A stretch of 64,000 nt of DNA from Sycobia sp. Sy_11 (GCA_018907035.1 JACCIC010000027.1:2711001-2775000), one strand, 5' to 3'; shown: positions 22,036 through 33,404, numbered from the stretch's first letter. The notes: a model not told the origin generated them from the letters alone. A program made the numbers and translations.

Positions 22036-22836
22036 TATCTCTTAGATAGTCGCCCATTATACGAAGTATATAGGACGGCAAGAAGTCTTGCTACGTGACC
22101 CTTAACCCATTAAATAGTGTTAAAGTGATTCGGAAAGTAAAGGATTCGTCAGAAGACAGGCAGGTCGAGTGAAATTATTACCCCTTTTTTACATATTAGG
22201 GCATCGACAATCTGAAGGATTGCATTTATCGTCGCTCTGATACTTCGAAATCCATACTGTTTGTTGACTTGATGACCGACAGCCCTTAGGGCTTCCTGAA
22301 GGCGTGGTTTCTGTCATATCTTATGAATTTTTCAGCAGTATCAAGTATGCATAGCGGTCGATATGATGAAGGTACCTCCTGTGGACCATTACCTATATTA
22401 ATATACACAAATTTCACCACATTCTAGCAAGGATAAAATATACCAGCCTTCCGACACGAAAATATACATCGATAAAAGGAGTTCTGGATGCCGTTGCATT
22501 GTAAGTTCACCGCCGGTGGAAGTCTTCAAGTCCTTATGTTTCGCATGATTGGCTCGGTCCTAAGAAGCTCCTCCACGCTAAACAGTGCGATAATCATTTA
22601 TCTTTCCAGTCACATTGGATCAGATCTGTTGGGAGGGGAAGGAAACGGAGTATCTACACTCTTGAAAACTGAGATCGAAGTTTTTCAATAATTACTCTGC
22701 ACCCTAATTCCCATGGATCCCGGTCTAGATCTTCAGCTTTAGCGTTTAAAGATATCATTAAAGATACGACTTAGATATTCAAAAAATTTAATATTTTATA
22801 TTCAAACTATTCTACCTATTTCAAATTGAAAATTGT

Positions 22837-22900
22837 ACTGATATTGACTATCCCTGTTCATAGTTACCCCCGTAGAATCTGAAATGAAAATAACAATTAG
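22837..22900 (-). repeat. PLE tail remnant, minus strand
   Basis: On the minus strand TTTCAGATTCTACGGGGGTAA is followed by CTATGAACAGGGATAGTCA. It matches the conserved PLE-A tail at 8135-8190 (TTTCAGATTAGTCTACGGGGG... AAACAAGGACAGTCTGACTG) with changes. Confidence 0.6.
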
Positions 22901-22904
22901 TCTA

Positions 22905-23045
22905 AATACTATTACTGCTACTACCACTGCTATTATTACTGCTGCTACTGCTACTGTTACTGCTGTTATTTTTATTATTAATATTATTATCATTATTAAT
23001 ATTACTATTACTATTATTACTAATGTTATTATTATTATTTAATAC
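22905..23045. repeat. Degenerate trinucleotide repeat (ACT/ATT)n
   Basis: Imperfect ACTACTGCT and ATTATT triplets produce an artificial valine/isoleucine/alanine frame on the minus strand. Confidence 0.8.
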
Positions 23046-23499
23046 ATAATAACTGTTTGATGCACGAGCTGTTTTTTGTGTAAAAATTACATGCTCAGGT
23101 TTAGATTTAAAGCATTAAGTAATTTATTACAAAAGAATAAGAGATAAATAAAAAGTAAAGCATAAATAAATATATAAATAATAAAAAATAAGATTACATA
23201 AGTTTAATTATAAGAATCAATAATGTCATTTTTTCAAGAAATTAAACGTATAAGTTAAATATAATAAATAGTAATATTAATGAAGATTCCACAAACTAGA
23301 ATAAATTGTAATAGATGAACGGAGGCTAGATCCTCTCTACTCAAAAAAGCTTCGGAATATGCGGAAAGCAGATTGGTTATCGTATTCATCATGAGCGTAG
23401 CTAATTACTTGCGAGACTTTGTTACTAACTGTTTGCGATATCTTTGTAATGATATTTTCTAATAAACGTATGTAAATGTTTAAAAAGCGAATTTTTATC

Positions 23500-23885
23500 C
23501 TCCTGAATTTTCCAAACCGCGATACACGTGCTCGTTTTCAGGGCAGGAGACGGTATCTGTGCAGAGGTGACATTGTCGCTCGGTACTACAGTCTTCGCTG
23601 AAAATAAGCGCGGTATTCTACGGAGTAGCCTCGCGCCACTACTATTTTTAGAGGATATCGGAGCCTCTTCGAATCCGAACCGTTCAGAAAAGAACCATTT
23701 CGGAAATGACCGCACTCAACGGTGTATTTACCGCGTCGCACCGTGTTTACTATTGTATTCCGCGATCTGCCTCGCGTATTTCCAATTTCGCATGCGTAAA
23801 GTGTAGGCCCAAAATGAAAAGGACAATTTCTTGGTAATCGCCGGCCGAATATACGGTGCGCTATCAAAGCAAGCTGGAGGTTATA
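23500..23885. other. GC-rich, CpG-containing island in AT-rich intron
   Basis: The stretch is clearly richer in GC and CpG than its surroundings. Both strands have open frames of about 90 codons, none recognisable. It lies between two facing PLE tails (22837-22900 and 23935-24025). It could be unrelated inserted DNA, a regulatory element or a captured fragment; I cannot decide. Confidence 0.4.
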
Positions 23886-23934
23886 CTAACACGTATCTTT
23901 ATTCGATTTATAGTCCTCTACAAAATTAGTCTAA

Positions 23935-24025
23935 ATAACAGTAGTATTTAGCATAATTTTTATTTAATATTTCAGATAATACAGAGATAACTATAAATAA
24001 GGACAGTCTGACTAGCATTATTTAA
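23935..24025 (+). repeat. PLE tail remnant, plus strand
   Basis: ATTTCAGATAATACAGAG... ATAAGGACAGTCTGACTAGC matches the PLE-A tail in plus orientation, with changes. It faces away from the remnant at 22837-22900. Confidence 0.6.
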
Positions 24026-24029
24026 TTAT

Positions 24030-26087
24030 TTAATTATAAATAAATTTTTTTATACAACTTAAAGACTGATGAAAATATTTGTTAGTTTATTCTACTCATG
24101 TCGAGTAATATTATTTTTTTCTGAAATTTTTACTCAATATTCATGAACTTGAACATTTATTTTTCAAATATTGTCGATTCTTAACTTTTTAACCCCGATC
24201 ACAGCACCAGACTGAAGTACGAGAACTGAAGTAAAGTTACTGTGACATTTCATTCCCTCAATTTGGATTGTAAAAAGTTAAAAAAAATCTTTAAACATAT
24301 TTACAAGTGGTGAAACTTATTTAAACTTCATAACATTTCTCTAATTAAAGTATAACAAAAATTAAAGAGAATACGTACAATTTTGTCTTCTGTTCCATGT
24401 GGTGCTAGTGCTATAAATGAACTAATTATTATAAATTTTAGGTACCAATTACATACATAATTCGAATGTCGCCATTTCTATGTCAAAAGAAAATTCTAAT
24501 CAAATAAAATTTGTTTCACCGTTCTACGTATTGTATAAATAAAATGAGACATCGAAGTAAATTTATAATGCACAATCTCCCCTGGAGAAAGAAAAGAACA
24601 TGAAACATGCAAGTACGCAGATCATGTGTATATACGCACAGAATATACAGCGTTCCATCAGTGAGTGGAGCGTCACAGCATGTACCTTCTTCTTAAAGTA
24701 TTATCTATTAGTAGTAATGCGTCCGAGTGAGACCGAAAGCGAAAGTGTTTACTATATCTGGTTCTATTGCTTTGCACTCTACTCCAACAAAATCATCTTA
24801 TTATATGCCTTATATTTCTGTCGTAAAGGGCCCCGAGTAAAATTGCTATACACACACACACACATATATGTACACTCAGCAGATTGGAATGCTTTTCTTC
24901 CGTCTAAGCCTTCTTCAAAATATTCATTTGGTTGCGGATTTCGGAATAGCTCAATAAGCTATTATAAAATCATATAATAATAACCCATTACAAATAAGAA
25001 ATCTTCCATTAAAAAAACATGAGGAATTTTTTTAATTATTTGGTGAAATTGAATTTGCATAGCGAAATAAATACGACGATCATATAAATGGTGTTTTTTG
25101 GTATTTATTTCGGAAAATAAAAATATTTTAAAAAAGTTTTTTAATATTATTAAAAAGTTTTAAAAATATTTTTTGTTCTGTTCATTTTTTTACAAAAGAT
25201 ATTTCTGAAGAAAAATTTAGCAATTTCGATTAGGGTTGCTTCGACGATCGATGGATTTTGGCTGAACTTCCGAAAAGCGCTTATACCTGATTTTTTTAAA
25301 ATTGGTGTTTTTATATTTTTAGGTATGCTGATTATGAATAACAAAATTTGTTTTTTGACAAATTTAGATTTTCATGATAAAGTAGACAAAAATACTAAAA
25401 TGCAGAAAAACATTATGTTATATAGAATATTCTTAAGAATTTGATCTTTTCTGTAAAAGTTTTACATGTACTAAAACATATATTTATGTTAGATATTTTC
25501 TCTGTAGATCTTTTATTTTCGGGAAAAAAATACAACGAGATACGTTTGAACGTAAAACTTCATTAGCTCTATTAGTGTCTTACGTCAGGAATCTATATTA
25601 TATATATATACTTAAAAATGTCTAGCCACATAAATATATATTTTAATTTTAAATATGTTTTTAAATTTTTCATACTTATTCTGATCGGTTTGAATACCTT
25701 CATTCTAATGTTCATTTTATGCAATTTGCGATTTAACTTTCATTTCCATCAAAAACAATTAAGATATTCTAAAAATTTTAATGTACAAGTCGATTTTTAG
25801 CGACGGAACGGAGACTGAATGGTTTAAATTTTGCTTCAAAAATATCGGTTGTATTGAAAAGAACTTATAGAAGTAAGAAGATGTATATGGAGAAAATCTA
25901 CAACGTTTGTTAAAAAATTTATTTTCCGAGATCAATTCCAAAAGCCACCATTTCTATGGGTTTTTATATATTTTGCTCTAAAAATTAAATTTGGAATAAA
26001 TGCCAGAATGATATTTATAAGCAGTACACCAAAAGACATAAATGTACAACATTTCAGCAAAATTGGGTATGAGCTCTTTTCGGAAAC
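24030..26087. other. AT-rich intron, no gene recognised
   Basis: Short open frames (for example 24600-24977 and 25618-25800) have the composition of random AT-rich sequence. A short (CA)n tract lies near 24852. Confidence 0.55.
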
Positions 26088-26600
26088 TTACCCTTTATTA
26101 CACTTAAAAAATAGTATATTCATTTTATTTGCCCTGGCCAGATTGTCTAGACCAAGTTCAGCCTCTTTGGCCAGTAGCGACGTAGTGCAGGATTGATCGA
26201 GGGCCTTCAGCGTTGCCATGCTGTTTGTGCATATAGTTATGCATCTGCCCTTAATTCTCCTTTGTATTAAGCCGTTTGCACAGGTTTCAATGGCAGCTAT
26301 TTCTGCCTGAAACACTGTATTATATTTATTCAGTCTAAAGGCTGAATTTAAGCTGCGTTCAGATCCACATATACCGAATCCAGTACCAACATCTGTTCTG
26401 GATCCTACTGTGAACCAGATATCACCTCCCAAATTAAGGTCATTGTTCCAATCCTCTCTGCTGGGTATCCTGATCTTATATCGTCGCTCGAAGCAGAGAA
26501 TTTTGTTAATACGATCCTGAGGGAGATCAAAAGTTGGGCCTCCCAGTATTTCCCTGCAAATGGTAGCGTCTCCAGTTGCAGTACTATCCCACTGACCACT
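26088..26600 (-). pseudogene. LINE-B ORF2, RNase H domain, truncated
   Basis: DIWFTVGSRTDVGTGFGICG, VFQAEIAAIETC and ICTNSMATLKAL are the RNase H stations. Family members have FTDGS and CTDS, so two catalytic aspartates appear changed (to V and N). The frame ends after NKMNILFFKCNKG, before the final His/Asp station, where the element stops. Confidence 0.85.
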
Positions 26601-26754
26601 ACATATCATTCTATAAGCCGATCAGGCAGCTGTTCTTGTTAATTTCAAGTCCAGGCTGTCCAGACCGAGCATCATCCTGACAGCAGCAGTAGGGGTACTC
26701 CTTTTTTAATCTACATGCTCCCCTTAGCGAGATTGCCTGTATGTGATCCAGGAC

Positions 26755-28228
26755 TCACACAGAGGATTTATTCTCGATCACTTTCCACCACACCAAGGCA
26801 ACATAAGTCAGCCCCGGCATCAGTATTGTTTTATAGATCCATAAAACTTTCTGCGGTTCAAGCCCCCAGTCGGTGCCAATAGCCGACCTACACTGCATCA
26901 GTATGTTGATGATCTTTTTACTCTGCATTCGCAGGTGTTGTCTCCACGATAGTTTCTTATCAAGGTATACACCTAGATATTTAACTTCTTCCATATACGG
27001 TATACCTTGCCCACGGAAGTTGACGCACGATTTTATTTTGCTCTTGTATTTCCTAGTAAAGGCTACAACCTCGGTATTCTTTGGATTGATCCCCAGGGAT
27101 CTCTCTTGACGCCAGTCATTGACCTTTACCAGAACCTCCTGAAGAATTTCAGGTAATATCTCTTCGTACTTGCCCCTGACAAGTATTAGAAATCATCTGC
27201 GTATGCGACTGCGAAGATTCTTTCCTCTTCAAGCATACGCAGTAAGCCATCAGCTACAAGATTCCACAGGAGAGGTGAAAGTACCCCTCCTTGTGGACAT
27301 CCTTCGTTGACTTTACCTCTTACGAGTTTACCTTTCCATTCACTATATACCTCTCTATTACTTAAGGAACTCATAAGCCACCTTCTAATAGAGGGTGTTA
27401 TTCCCTTAGCATATAGAGCGTTGTCAATGAAAATCCTAGTGGTGCTATTGAAAGCACCTTCTATATCTACGAAGACACCTATTACAGTTTCCTTCGAGCT
27501 TCAAGCCTTCTCAATGTGTTTGACCACTGAGTGAAGAGCTGTCTCAGTGGACTTGCCCGTCGCGTAGGCATGTTGCCTACTTGAGATTGGGCTATTCATC
27601 AACACTGTTTGCCTTATATATAAATCTACTACCATCTCCATCGTTTTTAGCATGAATGACGTCAGACAAACTGGTCTGAAGTCTTTCACCGACGAGTAAC
27701 TACCTCTCCCGGGTTTGGGAATGAAAGAAACACGAGATGTCTTCCATACCTCTGGTATATACCAGTTGCGATACTGCCTCTAAAAATTCCCGTAATAAGT
27801 TTTAAATTACTTTCACACCCGTGCTGTAACATCTTAGGGAAGATGCCATCAGGCCCTGGTGTCTTATACGGTTCAAAGGAGTGAATCGTCCATTTTATCT
27901 TCTCCGGAGTCACAATTTGAACAGCCGTTTTCCAATCCGCGCCTACCAGCCGTTCCGTGATGGTGTGGTGTGTTTCGTTTTTGCAGTTCCTGATAAAGTC
28001 AGGAAAGTTAGCCTTCAGAAGTATTTCAAGCTTGCCCTCTTCTGTATTTACATAACTACCTGCTGCGTCTCGTAGATTCTGCAGTCGATAGTATTTATCC
28101 TTTGTTAGGATTTTAGCCAACTTGGCTACATCAGACAGGTTCTCGGTCCCTGAACAGAAATTCCTCCATGCTTCTCTTTTAGCAATGTGTAGTTCTCTTT
28201 TGAAATCGCCCATTGTTTTCTTATACAT
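26755..28228 (-). pseudogene. LINE-B ORF2, reverse transcriptase
   Basis: In order: IHSFEPYKTPGPDGIFPKML (28228-27686), FRPVCLTSFMLKTMEMVVD and SSRQHAYATGKSTETALH (27689-27501), GCPQGGVLSPLLWNLVAD with the active site AYADDF (27374-27186), and the thumb LGVYLDKKLSWRQHL (26994-26755). The catalytic ADD is kept. At least three frame changes or stops break the domain, at about 27690, 27500-27380 and 27186, so it is not translatable as one protein. Confidence 0.9.
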
Positions 28229-29207
28229 GGACTATCCCTCAGAGTTTTCCTCTTCTTTGCCCTATTGAAGGCCTTGCATGCCCTTTTTCTCAGCGACTCT
28301 AGTTTCCCATTCCACCAGTATGCGCTGTTAGGTTTCCTAGCAGGCTTCAATGGACAGTTGTTTTTGTACGCTCTGGTAATTGCTGTCTTAACTTTACGTA
28401 ATGTCCAGTCTAGTTGAATCTCAGTGCTATATTCTCCTTTAAGATGAGCAATGCTTTGACGAAGTTCATCCTTAAATAGTTCCCAATCTGTATCTGTTGG
28501 TTTTCTCCTCGGTTCGATTCTTGTGTTAAGACATTCCAATTGGAATGTTATGGTCGTATGGTCCGACATGGATGGTTCTTTTTGCACCTTCCATGTATGT
28601 ATAATATCCTCGCTGTAACAGATGCTATAGTGAGGTCGAGGACCTCATTTCTGCTAGCTGTTATAAAAGTAGGTTCATTTCCTCGGTTGACTATAACCAA
28701 ATGACTTCCGATTCAATACTCCAGCAAGGCCTCCCCTCTGGCGTTGATGTCGGTATTATCCCATGTCACATGATGTGCATTAGCGTCGCAGCCAATGATC
28801 AAGTCCAGATTCGAGCGTCTGCTGAACTCAAACGCCTTTCTCATACTGGAGATAGGTATATCCTCATCGTGTGCAAGGTAGACTGAGCAAACTATGATAC
28901 TTCGCACATGTCGGTCTTTGCTTTCGATTTCTATTTTGATGTTGGTGCAGTCGCTGCAGCTCAGCTCCCGCAACAGAAAACCATTAATTCCTTTGATGAA
29001 AATGCAAGCTCTCGCGTTTCCATCTCTGGACCCCACAAAAAGTTCCGCTTTCGCGTTAATATCCCTAATACGTTCCCTCCAAATCCAGGGTTCCTGTATT
29101 AGGGCTATGTGTGTATGCACCTTTCCCAGGCTTCTCATTAAAATCGCCGAGACACTTTTGATATGGTGCAAATTTATTTGGGTAAAACGTATCCCCGAAA
29201 TAGCCAT
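28126..29207 (-). pseudogene. LINE-B ORF2, endonuclease part
   Basis: 29207-28713 reads FTQINLHHIKS, IALIQEPWIW and CDANAHHVTWDNTDINARGE: the metal-binding and catalytic stations of an AP-like endonuclease. The frame breaks near 28710-28590; the last endonuclease motif MSDHTTITFQLE is in 28587-28126, followed by a basic linker (WWNGKLESLRKRACKAFNRA). It would nick target DNA to prime reverse transcription. ORF2 begins immediately after ORF1 ends (29216), with overlap or near overlap as in many LINEs. Confidence 0.88.
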
Positions 29208-29215
29208 TGAGGATG

Positions 29216-30334
29216 CTATTTCTTGGCTACGTTTTCCGTAGAAATTTCTCCCTTTGCTCCAGCGGTACTTTGCCGAGACAGTACCTTAAAGGTAACCGTC
29301 TCAACGCCCACCGAGAGTCTAAGGTTTCTACTTCGGAGGGCCTGCACCGATGTTTCATCTAGACCAAGAACAAGAGTACCATCAGCAGACCTGTTCATGA
29401 TCGCCCATCTAGATGGATCCACTCCTTTGTTCTGTCTTCGGATCAACTTTAGGAAGTCCGGGACAGATTCTATCTCCGCCGGAATCTTTGTGATTACTTT
29501 TGTAATCTTCAGATCCTCCGGAGATATTACTCTGACATTGAGGTTCGAGTCCCCCAGCTGCAGATTCTCAGCCTCCTTTCTCAGCCAGGTTTCAGAGTCC
29601 TTGTCCTCGCAGACAAAGACCACTGTTCCCCTTCTGCGAAAGGATTCTTTAAATCTCGGTGCGAAATTGTCATCGTCAATTTCGTAGATTTTCTTAACCA
29701 CTACTATTTCCAGTAACGTGCAGGTTTCTGAAGGCATTTCCCCACCGAGGTATTCACCACACGTAAGTGTCACTCTAGGTAGGTGAGATGCTGCCCCTGC
29801 GTACGTACCTTCCTTGCGTCTTCTGAGCGGTTTCTTAAGCCCCAGCTCTGTAGACCCAAGGCTGGTTGAGGGTCCCCTTTTTTCCGAATCAGTGGCTGGA
29901 GCAGCCGAGGCCGTCGCAGTCAGTACGGTTAGTGCCCGTCTCTTTTCTGCCTGCCTCCGCTTTCTCCCCGCCCCCGAACTATGAACATGTAGACCCTCCT
30001 CCATAGCTTTCTGTTTTAAGAGTTTCCTTCTCTGTGCTCCACTCAGGTTCCGGTTCATGCCCGCGCCTTCATGTGCACTCGTCTCCCCCTGTTCAGTGGC
30101 CTGAACAGGTCTCAGTACCTCCAAGATGGTTTCTGTCGGTAACAAAGCCCGACTTTCTTCCACCTCGGCCCCCCCCCCTCTACTTCCATTTTGATGTTTG
30201 CAGATTTTTCCATTTCTGTTCCCACGAGTATTGCGGATATATAGAGTCCGCCCGACATGGGCCGCAATACTGGGTAAGGACTGCAATACGACGGGATTCG
30301 GCTTGGTTTCCCGAAGCAACCGTTTGCGACACAA
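29216..30334 (-). CDS. LINE-B ORF1 protein (DUF4780-like)
   Basis: A 372-residue open frame. The N-terminal third is basic and probably disordered (LSGAQRRKLLKQKAMEEGL, SGAGRKRRQAEKRRALT). The C-terminal half resembles the RNA-binding-like domain in ORF1 of insect non-LTR elements: LEIVVVKKIYEIDDDNF, FRRRGTVVFVCEDKDSETWL, then VPDFLKLIRRQNKGVDPSRW, consistent with DUF4780. The protein would coat the element RNA. The true start is uncertain: a ten-C run at about 30169-30178 separates two frames, and a natural-looking start MEKSANIKMEVEGGG lies just upstream in the other frame. So a slippage lesion may have shifted the N-terminus. Confidence 0.8.
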   Translation of the reverse strand: MCRKRLLRETKPNPVVLQSLPSIAAHVGRTLYIRNTRGNRNGKICKHQNGSRGGGAEVEESRALLPTETILEVLRPVQATEQGETSAHEGAGMNRNLSGAQRRKLLKQKAMEEGLHVHSSGAGRKRRQAEKRRALTVLTATASAAPATDSEKRGPSTSLGSTELGLKKPLRRRKEGTYAGAASHLPRVTLTCGEYLGGEMPSETCTLLEIVVVKKIYEIDDDNFAPRFKESFRRRGTVVFVCEDKDSETWLRKEAENLQLGDSNLNVRVISPEDLKITKVITKIPAEIESVPDFLKLIRRQNKGVDPSRWAIMNRSADGTLVLGLDETSVQALRSRNLRLSVGVETVTFKVLSRQSTAGAKGEISTENVAKK

Positions 30335-30720
30335 TCATCTTTGTGCCATTCATCTTTCAGCACGGTATCTAACACTTTGGATTAGGGGCGAATTAGCAGA
30401 CCGAGAGTCGCCATTTCTAAGCCACAGGCTGCTTTTTAGTTACCTGAGGAGCCTTACCCTCTTCTCTGACTCTCACATCTATACACATAACATCCATACT
30501 CTCACAACCATTCTCAGGATACTCGTTTATAGGGATCATCTCATCAGGTAGTTCGGAGAGCCCGTTTATGGGATCCGAATTCCCGATCCAAATACTCATG
30601 AGCCAGAGAAGGATGCAGAACTGTGTGTTGTGCAGATCCAAAAAGGATCTAGTACATCCAGCAAGCGCTCCTTCTTGCTCCCCCGGCTTAAGCCCTCTCA
30701 CCCCGTCACGGTCATGAAGC

Positions 30721-31042
30721 CCCTAGAGAGAGATTCAGCGACTTAAAAATCATAAAAAATTAAGAATTGTGAATGGTACACGAACAAATATCACATACTA
30801 TATTCATCGATAATTAAAAATTAAAATATTTATGGAAAGGTTTCATCACATAAATATTATTCTTTAATTTTATTTATAAAGCAACTAATCTTTGATAATT
30901 CAAGTATTTTAGAATTCTTTTTATGGATTGTAATATCTTAATCTGTAATCAAAACTAATCTTTGATAATTCAAGTATTTTAGAATTCTTTTTATGGATTG
31001 TAATATAATTATTTATCATAAAATTCTAGATTGTCTTAAATC

Positions 31043-31088
<46 letters not shown>
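30721..31088. repeat. AT-rich spacer with a 56-bp direct repeat and a (TA)n tract
   Basis: The sequence starting AACTAATCTTTGATAATTCA occurs at about 30887 and again at 30954, with about 55 identical bases each. A (TA)n run follows at 31046-31088 and abuts MAR7. Confidence 0.9.
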
Positions 31089-31092
<4 letters not shown>

Positions 31093-32370
31093 GTTGTCAA
31101 TTATCTCCCTTCCGCTTTTTTGCTCTTCATTCAATACTTTATAAAATGTGTTACAGTGGTCGGATTTACTTCAAATATGCGTCGTTTTGTTCGATAATCT
31201 GTTTCCATCTACACGGCAACTTCATAATACCCCTCTCGTAGAAACCCCTCTCCTTACTTGCGAAGAACTCGGACAGCCACTTTTCACAAGCCTCTTTTGA
31301 GTCCAACTTTACACCGACAAGGGCGTTCGACATGGACAGGAACAGGTGGTAAGCACTTGGCGGTATCTCCGGGCTACATGGTGGATGCGATAAAACCTCT
31401 CATCCGAACTCCCGTAGCTTCTGACGAGTCATCAACGAAGTGTGTGGTCTGGCGTTGTCCTGGTGGAACACTACACCCTTCCTGTTGACCAATTATGGAC
31501 GCTTCTGGTAGATAGTCTGCTTCAAGCGGTCCAGTTGTTCATAGTAGATGGTAGAGTTAAGCGACTGGCCATATGGGAGCATCTCGTAGTGGATGATTCC
31601 CTTCTAATCCCACCAAACGCACAGCAAAACCTTCCTGACCGTCAATCCCGGCTTGGCCACTGTTTGGGATGGTCTACCGGCCTTGGAGAATAACCGTATT
31701 CGTTTGATATTGTCGTATGTGATCCATTTCTCGTCGCGAGTCACCATCCGCTTCAAAAATGGGTCGAGTTCGTTCCGTTTCAGCAGCACATCGCAGGCGT
31801 GGATATGGTCCAGAAGATTTTTTTGCGTCAAATCATGCGGTAGCCAAATATCAAGCTTTTTTTGTATCCAGCCTTCTCCAGATGGTTTAAAATGGTTTGG
31901 TGACTAACTCTCATCTCCTGGACGAAGTGACTAGATGCCACATGCCGATCTATCTCGATAAATTTCATGATTTGATCGGTATTAGTCGCCACAGGTCTTC
32001 CGCCAGCTGGTTATCCATGATATCGTTTGCACCGACTCTGAATCGTCGAAACCATTCCTCTGCGGTTCGAAGTGATAGCATGCCATCTCCAAAAACACCA
32101 TTAGTCTCACCGAATATTTCTCTAGCGGATTTGCCTTTGACGAAGGAAAACTTTAAAATAGCGCGAATTTCGGCGTTAATGAACTCCGTGTTTACACGTC
32201 TATGACTTTTGAACGCAATATCCAAACTAATCATGCATAGCGTAGTTTTGTACGTTATATCAAGACCTTTCAAACGATGTATAATATTGCCAGATACGAG
32301 CTCTGTAGCGCTTTGTACATAGCCGCGAAATTCATAAGACAAAAAGGCGGAAGGGAGAAATTTGAATTAT
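31089..32370 (-). mobile_element. Mariner element MAR7 (same family as MAR8 and MAR9)
   Basis: The left end TTAGGTTGTCAATTATCTCC at 31089 is shared with MAR8 and MAR9. The right end near 32345-32370 reads GGCGGAAGGGAGAAATTTGA and is eroded at the last bases. A TA precedes the left end, at the edge of a (TA)n tract. Confidence 0.88.
31205..32342 (-). pseudogene. MAR7 mariner transposase, broken
   Basis: The minus strand 32342-31965 carries the N-terminal helix-turn-helix part (TNAEIRAILKFSF-like, SLRTAEEWFRRFR). A frameshift leads to NTDQIMKFIEIDRHVAS, then 31831-31604 has NLLDHIHACDVLLKRNELD, TRDEKWITYDN and VLLCVWWD. The downstream part, in other frames, has HQDNARPHTS-like sequence (about 31480) and ends KLPCRWKQIIEQNDAYLK (about 31190). 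The first catalytic motif is TRDEKW. Several frameshifts make it inactive. Confidence 0.85.
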
Positions 32371-33400
32371 ACAATATATATATACATATACCTTATATGT
32401 ATTGTCGCTAATAATCAAATGAAAATAGAAACAATTTTTCAACAATTGTTACTCTCCGTAATCTTTCTGAATATAAAAGGGGGACGAATGGGTGATTTAC
32501 AAAAAATGTAAATTTTCTTTTGTCCGTGATATAAAACACCTTATGAGGTGTTGATTGGGATGTGAGATAAATATAAATGAAACATAATAATAAAATATAA
32601 TAATAATACATTCTAATGCTAATATATAATAATAATACATCCAAACAAAATAATACATTCTCTCTTAATTTAATGTGAACCTGTTACTATAACTTATTAT
32701 ATAAGTATTATTTTAATGGACTTATTCTAAATTACTATTTTATTTTATTTTAAGTTATAGTAACTGTAAAAAATTGGTATTTACATAAAAGGAGAAAAAG
32801 ACACTTATTTATTAAATTTGATTTTCTTAATACTTAATTATTTTTTGTATCGTGTATTTGAATATATTTTCTGTTAAAAGCTTTGACGGTTAAAAATACG
32901 TCAAAAGTTAATGCTAAGAAATACGGTTGAAATGTTTAAATATAGTATTCTATAAAGATGGAGATTTTAGTTCATAATTGAACTTTGTATTTGACATCGC
33001 TGAGGACATTACCCGGTTAGACGACCGCAGCAGCATCGGCGACGAAATCTTCCTTCCGAAAATTTCTTTCGTTTCTGTTTTTTTCCCTTTAGGCTGGCAG
33101 AACGTCTTCTCAGGAGGAAGCAGAGGTGTCGTCCATAAAATATTGTTTGTGATTGCGTAAATTAAAAGCGATAAAGAATTAAATTTTGTATAAAGTTCTT
33201 TTTATTTTTCTGTATAATAATTTACTACAATATAATATATTACTCTACTTTCTTTCATCACAAACAGAGCACCTGACTATTTCAATCATCAGATTTTTAA
33301 TTTCATTATATAATATGAGCAATAATATTATATTCAATATATAATATATAATATATAATAAAAAATATATAATTCCTTATGTAATATAAGCTATACAACT
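32371..33400. other. AT-rich intron, nothing recognised
   Basis: No gene or clear repeat. A short GC-richer patch near 32995-33150 has an open frame of 60 codons without recognisable similarity. Confidence 0.5.
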
Positions 33401-33404
33401 TTGT

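Larger units (their letters stand above)
19765..22740 (-). mobile_element. LINE-A: R1-type non-LTR retrotransposon, 5' truncated, split by MAR6
   Basis: On the minus strand, reverse transcriptase motifs run SSYRPLCILDTAEKFI (about 22370), EALRAVGHQVNKQYGFRSI (about 22270), then after the MAR6 insertion LVGYVDNVAAIIIGKDYD (about 21000), where the active site YxDD has become YVDN. The C-terminal part has KAMAAVQRKWALRIVSSYRT and VITYVIPI (20598-20470), followed by PWIQTPHGEF and the region DDPLHTFFQCEMF (about 20180-20130), the usual end of R1-clade ORF2. Near 19765 there is an A-rich 3' tail. Stops and frameshifts are frequent. No endonuclease is present, in keeping with 5' truncation. Confidence 0.85.
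26088..30720 (-). mobile_element. LINE-B: LOA/I-like non-LTR retrotransposon with ORF1 and ORF2
   Basis: On the minus strand: 5' region from about 30720, ORF1 (30334-29216), then ORF2 with AP endonuclease, reverse transcriptase and RNase H. A retrotransposon with an APE-type endonuclease and RNase H fits the LOA/I/Jockey group; LOA is my best guess. It ends abruptly in RNase H at about 26100 with no 3' UTR or tail, so the 3' part is missing, the reverse of the usual 5' truncation. Confidence 0.85.

Noticed and set aside
22802..22993. Membrane-protein-like frame rich in Val and Ile
   Set aside because: It is a translation of a trinucleotide repeat.
24600..24977. 125-codon open frame
   Set aside because: Composition is like random intron and it includes a CA microsatellite; no similarity recognised.
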